Source: Meconema thalassinum
Taxonomy: Eukaryota; Arthropoda; Insecta; Orthoptera; Tettigoniidae
Length of the DNA stretch: 64,000 nucleotides
NCBI GenBank assembly: GCA_946902985.2
Contig: OX336390.1
Location: 528,134,861 to 528,198,860, forward strand
Direction of reading: 5' to 3'
Below, one piece after another: positions 12,288-23,925 of the stretch. The position numbers and the translations under genes are program-made. A model generated the notes under the pieces. It was not told where the DNA came from and did no database searches. It saw only the letters and a list, made by a program, of their open reading frames with translations. The stretch's first letter is position 1. The number at the start of each line of letters is the position of its first letter.

Positions 12288-13543
12288 CAGTGCCGGAAAA
12301 AGTTTAAGACCACCCCTAAAAATCCATGAATGTGCTTTCGGTCTTAAACTTGTTACTATTTCACGTTTCCTTTAATATGGCATAAACTACGTTAAAATGG
12401 CATATTTTGGTCCAATGGGAAATACTGTAGCTGAAACGGTTCAAAAGTTACAACTATTTTTAGGTATTATGAAATAACAAAAAATATCTATTTCGTCATG
12501 CAGAAAAATTCACAATTCAAAATTGGGGTAAGACAGGGGTACGATTTTTGTTGTCCAAAGAGAACATAGGTAGAGTACTTCAATGCAAGCCTTGGAAAAA
12601 ATTACAAAACATAAGTTATACAAAAATTGGGGGTTTTGCCCCGCTGAATTTAGGACTAAAAAGTGTCAATTTTTGCACTTTCCATTTATTGTAGTTTAAA
12701 ATTCCCTCCTTCCCTTTCAGTTTGCAATATGTGTTCATTCTGATATTACAGACTCTATGCAAGTCAGTTGGCACTCCTACTTCGTAGTTCCCGCCATTTA
12801 GCTGTTGTTTTGTTTCAACATTTGGAGGTTAACTCTTGTGCTGGAGACAATACGGGGAAAACGTAGGTGTCAGAAGCCACCAAGAGGCAAATTATTGGTT
12901 TAAATAAGGGTTTAAAGTGACAGAGAGAGATTGCTGAGGTTTTGGAAGTGTCTGAGACGTGTGTGCAACAACAATTCATCGATACAGTGAGTTTGGAACA
13001 GTTGTTGACAAGCCAAGGCCAGGCTGCCCAAGGATGACCGTAAGTCACTGCAACTTTGTAAGAGGAACAGAAATGCTAGTTGTAGTAATCTTCTGAGAGA
13101 TCTAATGAACTCGTGTAGCGATATTGCCATAGACAAATACATTAAGCTGCTTCCCTGGCCTCGTCGTAGTCCAGATCTCAACCGCATAGAAAACGTAAGG
13201 AACACAATGGGATACCCGTTGGCAAAACACAATCCCAAGAATGCAGAAGAATTGAGACTGACAGTCCTCACACTATGGCAGCATGTGTCACAAGCCCAAG
13301 AATGCAGAAGAATTGAGACTGGCAGTCCTCACACTAAGGCAACAAGTATCACTCGAGGAGTGTAAGAAGCTGATCCACTCTATGCCGGACAGGATCAAGG
13401 CATGCTAAAAGTCCAGACGGGGTCCAATAGTACTAAACTTGTATTTTTATGTATCTTTGTTTTAAGTAAATAGATGACTAATAGGTTGAATTATGAAAAA
13501 TAACATGTTTTTTTGGGTGGTTTTAAACTTTTTTCCGGCACTG
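12288..13543 (+). mobile_element. Tc1-like element with both TIRs and an internally deleted transposase
   Basis: Terminal inverted repeats start cagtgccggaaaaa on each side (12288-12315 and 13515-13543, with one mismatch and one indel) and are flanked by TA dinucleotides, the Tc1 target site. Inside, 12890-13000 resembles the helix-turn-helix part. 13141-13300 encodes LLPWPRRSPDLNRIEN, the third-acid block of Tc1 transposases. The middle of the transposase is missing. A segment of about 55 bp (around 13230-13285) is duplicated at 13291-13345. It is non-autonomous and sits in intron 1 of the minus-strand pseudogene. Confidence 0.88.
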
Positions 13544-13659
13544 TACTGTAAACAAGTTCAATAATTAATTTTATCTGTATAGTAATGATTCAGGCAGATG
13601 TTCATTTCTTGTTAATAACTATAGATTTTTATTAACATACAGAAAGCAAATACGCATTA

Positions 13660-13855
13660 AAACTAACTCCAGGCAAATGCTGGGATGGTTCCTCTCTAAA
13701 AGCAATCCTATCCCCAATTTAGAAATTCACACAATAGTACAACCATCACATTAACACATGTAATCACACAAATTCCATACACACCCAAAAATACATGGGG
13801 CTATATGACCGCGATGTCTCAGTCCCTAAAATAAGCAACAACAACACGTTTTACA
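13660..13855 (+). repeat. 5'-truncated SINE
   Basis: The body segment aggcaaatgctgggatggtt to ggctatatgaccgcgatgtc and an AAC-rich tail match the 3' part of the SINE families at 7721 and 9437. The head is missing. Confidence 0.65.
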
Positions 13856-13936
13856 AGTAGGTAATCTACTAAAAATGACAAGTCCTGTCAAATTAATTAA
13901 TAATTAATTTATATATTGTAGCAATAGTTTACTTAC

Positions 13937-14130
13937 CGACATGCATCGTGGCCTATTGAGGGAGTGCTTTCAACTAACAAGCTGTTGAATATTTATTCGG
14001 AGTCTTCAAATTGAGCAGAATCGTTTGAAACATTCACGGTGATTTCTTGTTGTTTTCTTTTCTCCCACGTAGTCTTTGCTGCGCGGCCTCTTCTGGAACG
14101 TTTCCTTGACGGAGAATGCTTTCGTGGCAT
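13937..14130 (-). pseudogene. Mutator/YqaJ locus exon 1, basic N-terminus
   Basis: ATG at 14130 opens a frame with a basic, arginine-rich start (MPRKHSPSRKRSRRGR), resembling a nuclear localisation or DNA-binding tail. An in-frame TAA occurs at codon 46, after which the same frame stays open for 18 codons to a clean donor CG|gtaagt. The next exon's G completes the Arg codon, which argues that the TAA is a late nonsense mutation in a real exon. Confidence 0.6.
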
Positions 14131-15022
14131 TGTAGAATAAAGTGTGAATGTTATAGGAGCACTCAATCACTCAATCACGAAACACAAACGCAGAATTAGG
14201 AAATGAAACGAGAAAGGGGCGAGATATATTCTTCTATTGCTTCCTCAAGATTAGGTCTAGTCAGACTGAAGTGTCAGCGACTAAGCGCGCAGGAAAAAAG
14301 TTATGGAAGAAGGCGAGTTATTTTTTTTTCGTTGCACTCCACGGTAAGTAGAATGGAATGCTGCGTAAGGAAAGGATTGACCCGAAACGGGAGGTGCGGT
14401 GCGGTGCTAGGTAGTAGGGTGGGGGAATGAAGCTCCGTGCAAGTGGTAGTGCGGGTTGCCTATCGTGTAGCCTGTGTAGTTACCGTTCTGCCGAGTTGAA
14501 GACTAGTCAAAGGTACATACGTCACGGGTTTATCACTAAACAGTTTCTTTCATCAAATATTCGAACTGTTCAGAATTAGACCCTCTACAAATTGAATAAA
14601 TTTGAAGCTATTATAGCAATTTTTTCACAATAAAAAAGGTTATTGAAATATTATGCTTTTATAAAATATGTGGAATTTTGAAATAAAAATTGTTCATAAT
14701 GAAGCTACTATTACAAGGGTTATTGCACAGAAATTTCGAAATTCTCCTGTTATTAGTTTTGTCGTGACGTATGTACCTTTAACCCTCAAAGTAGACACTT
14801 TGAATACATGCCCTGAACAAACGAGCAGGCTATATTTTACAAAAGTGGCATATAACAAGTCCCGAAGACCTATATAACAGATTAAGAAGACAAAATAAAA
14901 ATATAAAAATATTTTATTTTTCGGTAGCACAGCCTTAAAAGAGAACGGCATTGTAGTGTCAGATGGTGACAAATCTACGCGAGGTAGCAGTATTCGCTCC
15001 CCACTATTCACACCAGTTAGAA

Positions 15023-15200
15023 CTTATAAATCTATGATATTGTCGTATAATTTTCTATCAGCCTCGTCCCGTTTATTAATCCCTTAGTTGCATTGAAATT
15101 CCTAAGGAGCATTTCAATAGCACCTTCTTTCCAAGTCAGCTTTTGCGGACCACTCATCTCAAGCCTGTTCAAAAATTCAGTGGGAAACTCCACTTTCTTC
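15023..15200 (-). pseudogene. Helitron PIF1-like helicase fragment
   Basis: Minus-strand translation gives PTEFLNRLEMSG, then a Trp-Lys-Glu-Gly block and MLLRNFN, then GLINGTRL before a stop. This is the conserved motif just upstream of the helicase C-terminus in Helitron RepHel proteins. It is a separate fragment from the one at 6434 and lies in the same orientation. Confidence 0.75.
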
Positions 15201-15310
15201 TTCAGTTACCAATGTCACTCGTGTAAAATCTAGAAGTTCCTGGAAGTAGATCTGAAACTATCCTATTAATTTCATGGCAATGTTCATTTTTCGGTGCAAG
15301 AAAATGAAAA

Positions 15311-16120
15311 ATGAGAAGTAATATTGAATGTTCCTCAGAATCAGCCGATTTGAATAGTTAAGAGCTCGAATGAAAGAGCTTGATCCACTAAATAGACAAA
15401 AACGACCTGCGTACCTCAATTAAAACCAAGAATGAGAAAAAAATTGAAAAAGTTAAAAAATCAAATATATTGAGGAAGGCGGAAGTTAAGTGATTTGTAA
15501 TACTTGATAACAAATCTGAGCATGAATACCTTTCATTTAAAAAACAATGAAGGAAATCGACCAGATAGAATGGCCGGACGGACTCGGTTAAGTTTTCATA
15601 AATATTCTTAATATTCACTCCGGCACTCATAACTTTCCTCACAATCAACCAATTTAAATATTTAATACCTTACAACAAAGCGCTTGCTCCACTGGGTGTT
15701 CTTAGATCAAAACAAACTGCGTAGCTAAATTAGAACCAAAGATATGATTGCTAAAATGAGAAAAAAAATGTTGAAAAAATGAGAAGTAATATTGAATGTC
15801 CACTCATAACGTTCCTCAGATTCAGCCGATTTGAATAGTTAAGAAGTCAAATGAAAGAGGTTGATTCACTGAGTGTTCGTGGACCAAAACGACCTGCGTC
15901 CTCAATTAGAACCAAAGATACGATTGCTTCAATGAGAAACAGAGTTGGAAAAAGTTGTAAAAGTCAAATAATTTAAGGAAGGCGGAAATTAAGTGATTTG
16001 TAATACTTGATAAAAATCTGTGCATGAATACCTTGCATTTAAAAAAAGAATGAAGGAAATCGACCGGATAGAATGGCCGGACGTTCTCGGTTAAGTTTTC
16101 ATAAATATTTTTAATATATA
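15311..16120. repeat. Imperfect tandem duplication, unit about 468 bp
   Basis: The segment beginning atgagaagtaatattgaatg at 15311 recurs at 15779 with the same downstream order: agccgatttgaatagttaag, ggaaggcggaa, gaaatcgacc and cggttaagttttcataaata. A diverged partial unit (gtgttcttagatcaaaac) lies between. The parallel short minus-strand frames in both units reflect the duplication, not a gene. Confidence 0.7.
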
Positions 16121-16139
16121 GATTAACGCTCAAATTATA

Positions 16140-17090
16140 ATTTATATTTACACTATGTACAGCTTAATAACATTTTCTACCATAAATGTTTCAATCATAT
16201 GCTTTTCTTTAACATCGTTTACATTTCCACTAACCGTAGTCATCTTTCAGTATAATTCGTCAACATAAGTATTAACAATCCGTTCATTAAAGCTTAGATT
16301 ATTATATTACAATGCACTCCCATCTAGTCTTTAGACTTTTAAAATAAATATATTCATAACAATAAAACCTTTAAATAAATACCAGCAACGCTATACGCTT
16401 AATAACAATTGATCACAGACTGTACACTGAACTCCACATTCCTTCAAACAGCTGATCGCTTCAGCACGCAAAGCTTGAGTCAATGGCGCGTGAAGTACTG
16501 CTCGCACTCTGACAGCGAATCATTTTCACTTGCCATGAAAACGCTTTCTATAATAACTCGTAATACAATTTCAGGCCTTCCTTAAACAATTTGCAACATA
16601 ACATTAGGCCTGCCTCGTTCTACAAAACGGGATACTGCCTTCCAATAAACCTCACTTTCCACGAACATTCACGTAGGCCATATGTCAAATTGATGATCCG
16701 CCAGCCTTTCCGTCAAGCCTACACTTCACTATCGCCAAGCACTTCGATATTCGAGCTTACTTCATTTGAGAGTTAGGCAACATAGGCCTAATTGATCACC
16801 ATTCTACCAGCACCAAACCCACCTTTTAACCATCCCCGTCAAGCAAATCCTATCGCCCACGCGTTATTAATTCAAGTCTAACTCATCCCTCTCTCCGCAG
16901 TAGCCAATAATTAATTATTACTAATTAATTATTTAAATAATTTAAATTCTAACCAGCGCGCTCGGTGTCACAGCTCCAACTGTTTTTAAAAGGGTTAACC
17001 CTAAGCGACTGGTGTTTGTATTTCACTTATCTTCACTTTCACGATCTGCCGAGGCATTTGATCTAGTTTCCCTCCTACTTAGCTTCACAC
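16140..17090. other. AT-rich stretch, possible LINE 5' region
   Basis: No open frame of note is present. The last 100 bases before the ORF1 start at 17098 may be the untranslated leader of the LINE below. Nothing else is recognisable. Confidence 0.3.
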
Positions 17091-17097
17091 TCACAAC

Positions 17098-18135
17098 ATG
17101 TCATTCACGAACACAGACATGGACTCGAGCTGGACATCAGCACACTCGGCAGCTCCAGGCTCCCCTAATTATTCAGTACACTCCTGCAGTTCGTCGCCAA
17201 CAACACCTCCCTACGACCCTCTCTCAGACCTTAACCCTAAGGAGGAGCTGGATTACATATCACCCGTTAACAGATACCCTATGGGCATTATGATCCTCTT
17301 CCACCCTCCTAGCAATGATTCATTTTACAGCTCTGTCAAAGGAGCAATTATTAACGTGCTCTCTCCCATTGCTAAGTCCGTTTCTTTAATTCAGGAACTT
17401 ATGAACCGATACATTGCTATCACTCCCATGAGGAAATCCTGCGCCAAAACCGTCATGGAAGCCCTCTCCAGCCACCCAGACATCCCCTCATACATTCTAG
17501 TCTCACAACAGGCAACAACAATGAAAACTGCGGAGACACAAACAGAGGACACGGACGAAATTCCTACACTCTTAGGCTTCGAGTCCACACAAACAGATGA
17601 TAGAAGAAATCCCTACACTTGTTTACCATGAGTCCTCTCAAACAGTCCCTGACAAAGGCGAGTGCTGGACACAAACCAAATAAGCTCTCATTAGGCCTAA
17701 AAGAAAGCATAAGAGCGCTCAAGCTACTGTCCAGCACAAATCCGAATCCTCAGGCCTAGTCACTCCTCTCTCAGAGGGTTACGATATCCCTCACGCCCCT
17801 GACACTACAGCAGTTGCTTCTACCTCAGAAAGCACTACTACACCTGCTCTACCAACATCTCCCTCCCCCTCTACACCTACAAATACTCAGGCGTCGCAAC
17901 GTCCACCTCCCAGACAACGATCTACACTAAATTACACAATGCTTCAACTGCCCACGCCTACATCACGCTGCATATGAATGAAATACGATACCAGGTGTAA
18001 TCGTTGTGACGGTCCACACTGACATAAGGATTGCACGGTGCCCAGGACACTCCCACGTGTATAAACTGAGGGGCACGCGGCGTCGTACCCCGGATGTAAG
18101 TTTATTAAAGCTGCCCTTAAACACTAACACAGGCA
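17098..18135 (+). pseudogene. LINE ORF1 (gag-like, zinc-knuckle) relic
   Basis: An ATG at 17098 opens a 177-codon frame rich in Ser, Thr and Pro. The coding signal then continues in other frames through a Thr/Pro-rich linker to a zinc-knuckle area: CNRCDGPH at 17996, KDCTVP at 18024, and a third segment with AASYPGCKFIKAALKH in another frame near 18075-18125. This order fits the ORF1 of Jockey-like LINEs, an RNA-binding protein. Stops and frameshifts kill it. No endonuclease or reverse transcriptase follows, so the 3' part is lost. Confidence 0.6.
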
Positions 18136-18319
18136 GTTGCAGCGTACGCAAATGCACAAAAGCATCCCATCTCTTCTCTCTCTTCTCATTTCCCCTCCAA
18201 GGACTTCACAATTCCAAAATACAGCCCTTACAAGCATACTTCAAATACTCCAGCAATTAGTTACCATTACCCTCTAGTTACCCCTCACTCACACTGACAG
18301 CATCCAAGACTACACTCTT

Positions 18320-18470
18320 CATTACTTCCCCCTTGCCCCGCGGCCCGCTGGGTACCTGCTCGGGTGGCTAGCCACTGCCGGCCCATTCGAGATGGTATCC
18401 TGCGGTCCGCGGGTTCGAGCTCGCCACTAAGCCCTCACCACACCTCATGCCTCTCTTGTCGTTGACACTC
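18320..18470 (+). repeat. Possible tRNA-like SINE head
   Basis: The segment gctcgggtggctagccactg with a box-B-like gtccgcgggttcgagctcg looks tRNA-derived. The downstream 400 bases have no recognisable body. This is a weak call. Confidence 0.3.
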
Positions 18471-19659
18471 TTTCTTGCTCTTGCTTTATCTTTATTTTTG
18501 TCTCCCACAATAATTATAATAACTACGAGCCCTCTGGCTCACTTTGATTTCCTATCATATATGCGTTATGCTGCATACTGATAACACCCTAACCTTCCTT
18601 AATTCCTATACTCCTATTCCTTATTCCACAAACCTCAGGTCACATTCTGGCCAATTAGATTCTAATGTACAATACCCAAACATCCAAACCCATTCTGTTA
18701 AAGGAAAACAAGTTTAAACCCTTGATATAGCACTCATGGCCCTAAAGGGCTGACAGGCTACAATTATTTGCCGGCTTCGCATGCATGGGTCAGGTCAGGT
18801 CGTTGCCGTACTTACCAAAATTGTAGATTATCACTCCTCCAATACGAGTGAATCGTTTACTTACCATATTTCTGTACTAATATCGTTGCTTCTCTAGGTA
18901 GCAGGGAATAGTTTGCCTACCTTCAATGTTCAATCAAAATTGAATCATTGTACACCTCCAGTAAAACTATGCGTTGCTTTTCAATATGAATAACAGCTGA
19001 TCAACATACACTTCAAGAAATATTTATAGGCTCCTCTTTCATTTCTCTGGTATTTCGTAATAAACTTACGATAACAACAGGGGCGTATATACAATTTTTT
19101 TCGGGGGAGAGGGGGGCTGACTATCCTGGAAAATTGTGAGTACATAATGAATGTTCTATTATAGCCTGAGGAGTATGAATGGCAAGTATCTAAATGGATT
19201 ACTTGTTAATTTATTCAGCAAATTTTACAAATTGATAAGCATTTATTAAAAGTACTAAAATTACGATCTTCAATCAAAATGCGAAAATCATTTAAAATAC
19301 GAAAATCCTCCATCCTCAAATCATTACTCCAAAAGCAACAAAAATGAAATCTCCAGTAAAGTCGAACCAAGGACTTGAATAGTCCTCCTAAGAATTAAAT
19401 CCTCAGTTAAAAATGACGAAAACACAGGTAAAACTGACTTCGTAAAGCATCCATCAAAGACAAAGAAATAATTAACAAGAAGTTCCGTGACGAACTAAAG
19501 AGCCTACTTTTCTTAAAACTTAAGATTCATGCCAATTATTAATCTATATGGATCTATCTAGAATAATGACGAAATTAAGTTTCTAATATCGAAATTTCTA
19601 ATTAGTTCGAAATATACCTGGTATAATGTAGCCTAATAGAGCACTACAGTTGGCAGCCC

Positions 19660-20610
19660 TGGTGACTGAATATATTCTTAGTTCCATCTCTTAACATACA
19701 GAATACAACATTTGGTTTGAAGTCCAATGGATAGCATGGACGTTACATGCAGTTAGACATTAGATCTATCAGCGCGCGTAAAATCATATTGGCAACAATG
19801 CCATGCACGTGTTGGTCAGAAATAACCTGAAATATTATGATCTCTTGTTGTGCCAATTTTGGATAAAATCCATTTGTTGATATAGAAGTTACATGTATTT
19901 TAAAATTGGACCTATCAGCAGTTTAGAATCATGTTGGTAGCACTGACGTATATTAGTTACTCCAAATTAATCTAGAATGGCAGGTACTATACGTGTGCAT
20001 AGTTTAAAGCTGTCGGCTTGAATACTTTCTGATATAATGGTATTTGGATAAAACATACAGAGAACATTTATTAACAGTTGGCAGGCCTGGTGGCTCTTAA
20101 GAATATGCTTAGTCATATATGTTTATGTACACACAGTACATACGGAATTTGGTTGAAATCCAATTGATAGTGTAGAAGTTGTATGCATTTGAAAATTGGA
20201 CCTATCATCAGGCTTAGAATCATTTTGGCAACACTGCCAAGTATGGCCTCGTGGCAATTAAACTGGAATATTATTATCCATATGTGTGCCAATTTTGGGA
20301 TAGCTCCCGTGCATACCTTCCAAGATATCCAACACGGAGCTCAAATTTCAATTGCAGTTTCTCAGAAGATGGTAGCACTGACATAATTTACAAATATGGG
20401 ATTGAGATATTCAGGTATAGATCTTCACCCATGCCAAATTTGGTTTCGATTGTCGCTGCCGTTTAGGAGTTGATAGGAGGGGAACACACACACATAACTT
20501 ACAGACAGACAGACAGACAGACAGACAGAAGGACAGACAGACATTTGCCCGGATCGATCTCATAAGTCTACTTTTTCCTTATTTTTGCAAAATGTGAAAA
20601 GTAGGCTAAA
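19660..20610 (+). repeat. Non-coding repeat with internal repeats, (ACAG)n core and hairpin end
   Basis: Three imperfect internal copies (about 19728, 19877, 20165) share the pattern of an acctatcag-like block followed by agaatcat and ttgg(c/t)a. The 3' part has gttgataggaggggaacaca, a CA/ACAG microsatellite (20490-20545), then gatctcataagtctactttt and a closing aaaagtaggcta that can pair with it. The same 3' structure recurs at 41760-41880 and 53685-53840. Confidence 0.6.
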
Positions 20611-20689
20611 AATGCAGAAAAATATTAAACTTGCTAAAATAGGAAAAAGATCGAAATGGTCACTTCCAGAGAGACTTCTAAGTCACTAG

Positions 20690-21046
20690 CTACAAAACTG
20701 AACTACATAAAGGGACTTCTCGTCTTACTTTATGCAGGGTATAGTTGTTCAAACGATGAGAATCACGTATAATCATACGAGTTGCAGTTTGAGCTTCAGG
20801 CACTTTCCCGGGTTCGACGTCAACACTGCCGGACATCTCACAGCACCATGTTATTACGTCAGGACCGCTCCATGTAGTTACGCCATACAGGTCCATGATG
20901 TTACAACCGTTCGGACCGCCTCGTGCGTCCACGGTCTCCTTCCTCGTTCGACCCCCGGCTTCTTCTTCTCCTCTCTTGTGCTTCAATCCGTACCACTCTT
21001 CTGTTCTTCGCATATCGAAGTTCTCGTCGTCGAATTCCTTACTCAT
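20690..21046 (-). other. Unassigned 118-codon open frame
   Basis: A minus-strand ATG frame encodes a charged N-terminus (MSKEFDDENFDMRR) and no motif I recognise. An overlapping plus-strand frame exists. The surroundings (20620-22050) are non-repetitive within the window and could be part of an unclassified element. I cannot support a function, and it may be chance. Confidence 0.15.
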
Positions 21047-22206
21047 ATTTAGATGTTCAGTTCAGATTGTTGCATGGCGTTGTGTAATCTTGAAGTAGCC
21101 GCGAAAATATCATGTCCTCCCGACATGTTAAGTTAAGTCTCTCCTGATATTCTCGAGTTCATTACGCAGGCTACATTTCCCACTGCATAGCTTAGCACAT
21201 GACCATCATCTTCAGCGAAGAATTACACAATGTCCCTCTCAACCTCATTTTCGTAAAATCCTCCATTGTACATAATATGCAATGTTCAAACAAACTTTCA
21301 ATCTCATACAATGTTCCACTCTGATACAATGCCTTTCAAATGCACACTTTCAATTACATATAAATATCAAGTCGATCATCATTTACTTAGAGCACTTTCT
21401 TTGTTCAATCTGCAGTCAGGCATTTTCCTAAGTGTGCTACAGAATCACGGATCGACACATCCATTCACTTCAGAAGTCGCCCGAACAATCAGCCTCGAAT
21501 GGACGCCAAGGTCTCACACCTTCGCTCCGATTATTGCACAATCATGGTGTTCCGCGCGCAAATCTGGCGGGAATCTCTACATATCTAATTTCCATAGATC
21601 TGGGGCAAATATCTTCGAAAATCTCTTCACAACAATTCCTGAAATAAACATTCTTAATTATTCCAAGCCTTACATTTAGTATAACTACTAATAATATAAT
21701 TATTGCATAGGCGGATAATTGCTTCAAGAAATTTGTTCATTGGTCCTCGGTTATCACGTGACCTTGCTTAGCAACAGAGGACACCTTCACTCACCAATTT
21801 TGGTTGAGCGGGTTATCTACCTCATAGGAGTTCAAATAAAAGCTGGCTCTTCTGCCTATGATATTAAATTTTAGCCATCTATTTTCTGATTGGTCAACAC
21901 CTTCGCACTGAACTCCCCTGTCTCCAAACAGATCTCAAGTCCAAATTCCAGCTTCAATACAACTACAAAACTTCATGCATAATTTTGTGGGCAAGACTGA
22001 CATAGCTCAAACCATAAATTCGGCTACAGTACCTATTAAAAACATTTCAACATACAATGACGTAGTCTGCATTTTTTGTGTGGTGAAATTATGTCAGTTT
22101 CAATAAAAAAAATTAGGTCATCTTTTAAAGTTTTCAGGTCATTTTATGGGATTTTTGCATTCATATTATAGGTCATTTTTTAAACATTTTTAGGTCATTA
22201 AAAAAC

Positions 22207-22417
22207 ATCAAATTTCAAAGAAATTCGAAAAATTGATCTGGTTGGCATTGCTGGTGGCGTCATTTGAGCCTTGCTGTGGCCTTCATAGTATGTACTAGCC
22301 AAGTGTCTTGGTGAGGTGTACCATACCAACTGACGAGTCCAATGGTACACCAGGGCAAAACACTGGCAAATAAATTGAGCAAACTGGATCCATTTTTTGA
22401 ATTTCTTTGAAATTTGT
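22207..22417. mobile_element. Small MITE-like element with about 35-bp imperfect inverted ends
   Basis: The left end aaatttcaaagaaattcg and the right end tgaatttctttgaaattt are inverted copies, extending inward to gatctggtt and aactggatc. The inside is non-coding and matches 5030-5160 inverted. No transposase class can be assigned. Confidence 0.55.
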
Positions 22418-22457
22418 TAATGTGTTATCTTATCACGCTCATTCAGAGAAATAAATA

Positions 22458-23003
22458 TAAGGGGTCGACGGTGCACTAATTTTCCGGTTACGGTACGGTA
22501 CAAAGGAAATTACCAACCTCGGTTCGAGACGATAAAAAGCTCGGTAAAAAGTTCGGTTCGGTACAAGAGACATAAATACCGTAGTGATCTGGAGGATCCC
22601 GGAAATACCGACCACCAGTGATCACTTTAAAGATGATAAAGCCGATGGGACAAGATTTATTGTCAAAAGACAACACAATGGATGTCGGTGTTTATAGCCC
22701 GCCTTACTCCGCACTAAAAGGGCAAGTTTGAAAGTTAATGGAACATTGTATGATATTATTAGCTGTACATTTTTTCTGTATTTTAAATAAAAATTGTGCT
22801 ATTTGGCAAATATTTGGTTTACTTTATAATCTTTAGAAGTCATGTGTTACTTTTCTTTGTTAATGGTTAACAAATTACTCTAGTTTAGCGTGTGAAAATC
22901 AGTCGAGCTGTACCAAACCGATTTTGTACCGAGAACCGAAGTACAATTTTTTTTTACCGAACCGAACCGTACCGAACCCAAATTTTAAGTACCGAAGACC
23001 TCT
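22458..23003. mobile_element. hAT-like non-autonomous element with 8-bp target duplication
   Basis: Direct repeats aataaata flank the segment at 22450-22457 and 23004-23011. The ends are imperfect inverted repeats: aaggggtcgacggtgc on the left and, inverted, agaggtcttcggtact on the right, both followed inward by the ggttcggtacgg pattern. An 8-bp duplication is the hAT signature. It interrupts a repeat also found inverted at 5230-5330. No transposase is encoded. Confidence 0.55.
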
Positions 23004-23269
23004 AATAAATATTCTGTATCCTTCGGGAAACAGTAGTTCCATTAATATCAGTATTACTGTATTAAGGTATTAGAAACCATTTTCAGTGTTGCCTAATCTA
23101 TCATAGAATCCTTTTCAGTCGATCAACACGATTGTGCCCAATTATATTACGCAGGGAGTACAGATATTTTAACACCCAAACCTGAAAGACATATTTCATA
23201 AATTATTTATCACTTAATTAACATTATACTACGGGCTCACAACTTGTAAGACGTAGGTTGGCAACCCTG

Positions 23270-23925
23270 GGACCCCAGCTGAGTCCGGCTTTGCTTCCAC
23301 TTACTTGTGCCGGGCTCTTCTCTGTCTTCTTCCTGTCGACCTTCCTTGGTCAACTCTTGTTCTCTTCTGACCCCAACGGTATTAGGCTATCCAAAGCATA
23401 GGGAGTCTTTAAATTTCCCACCTTAATTGGCCTTTGTCTCATCTTTCCTGATCCCTTTTCTTCGAGGGGTCAGATCTTTTTTCTTCCTTTTCTTATAATG
23501 CTCAAGGGCAGGGTGTATATAGTCCCACCTCTATGGTGCACCCTGGCTAGTTCTACACCCTCAAGGGCTCACGGCTGGTGGGCTCGGGAGTTGGCGACCC
23601 TTAGGGATTCCTGAGCTGGATCTGGTTATTCCCACTTTTTTCATTACCTTTGTGGTGGCCTTCTCTTCTTTCCCCTATGCTATCTGTCTTTCAGGGCTCT
23701 CCTTCCTTCCATGTCCCCCATTCCTCATTCTTCGAGGGTTGAGGGTATTTCTTTTTGTCCTGTCTTTTATTTACATTTTTATTTTGTTTTCCATTTGTTC
23801 TTCTAGTATGTAAGTTTGTAGTTAGTTTTAGTAGTAGTTGTCATTTCACTATCCCTGCTACACTTATCATTAGGGGCCAATAACCTAGATGTTAGGCCCC
23901 TTAAGTATCACCATCATCATTAATT
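23270..23925 (+). repeat. LINE 3' untranslated end with (ATC)n tail
   Basis: The segment is pyrimidine-rich and ends with ggggccaataacctagatgt, aggccccttaagtatcacc and a short ATC run, a 3' end style seen in insect non-LTR elements. Coding sequence is absent, so this is a strongly 5'-truncated copy. Family assignment is uncertain. Confidence 0.5.

Larger units (their letters stand above)
9778..14130 (-). pseudogene. Decayed three-exon gene: Mutator-like transposase region plus YqaJ-type exonuclease
   Basis: This minus-strand locus spans three exons (14130-13937, 11829-11353, 11061-9778). The middle of the protein resembles the Mutator-like transposase domain family found in many insect predicted proteins (GDGGWAKRSYGH block). 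The C-terminal third resembles YqaJ/lambda-type exonucleases (SPDGLV then LVEVKC, the D...ExK nuclease triad). The splice sites are good and phase-matched. The copy is broken by an in-frame TAA in exon 1 and frameshifts near 11640, 10900, 10400 and 10150. Intron 1 carries a Tc1 element and a SINE fragment. The locus could be a mobile element's gene or a former host gene. The domain names rest on remembered family motifs, not a search. Confidence 0.65.

Noticed and set aside
15700..15800. CRISPR-like spaced repeats in 15.3-16.1 kb
   Set aside because: Only two long units with diverged copies; there is no short regular repeat-spacer array and the genome is eukaryotic.
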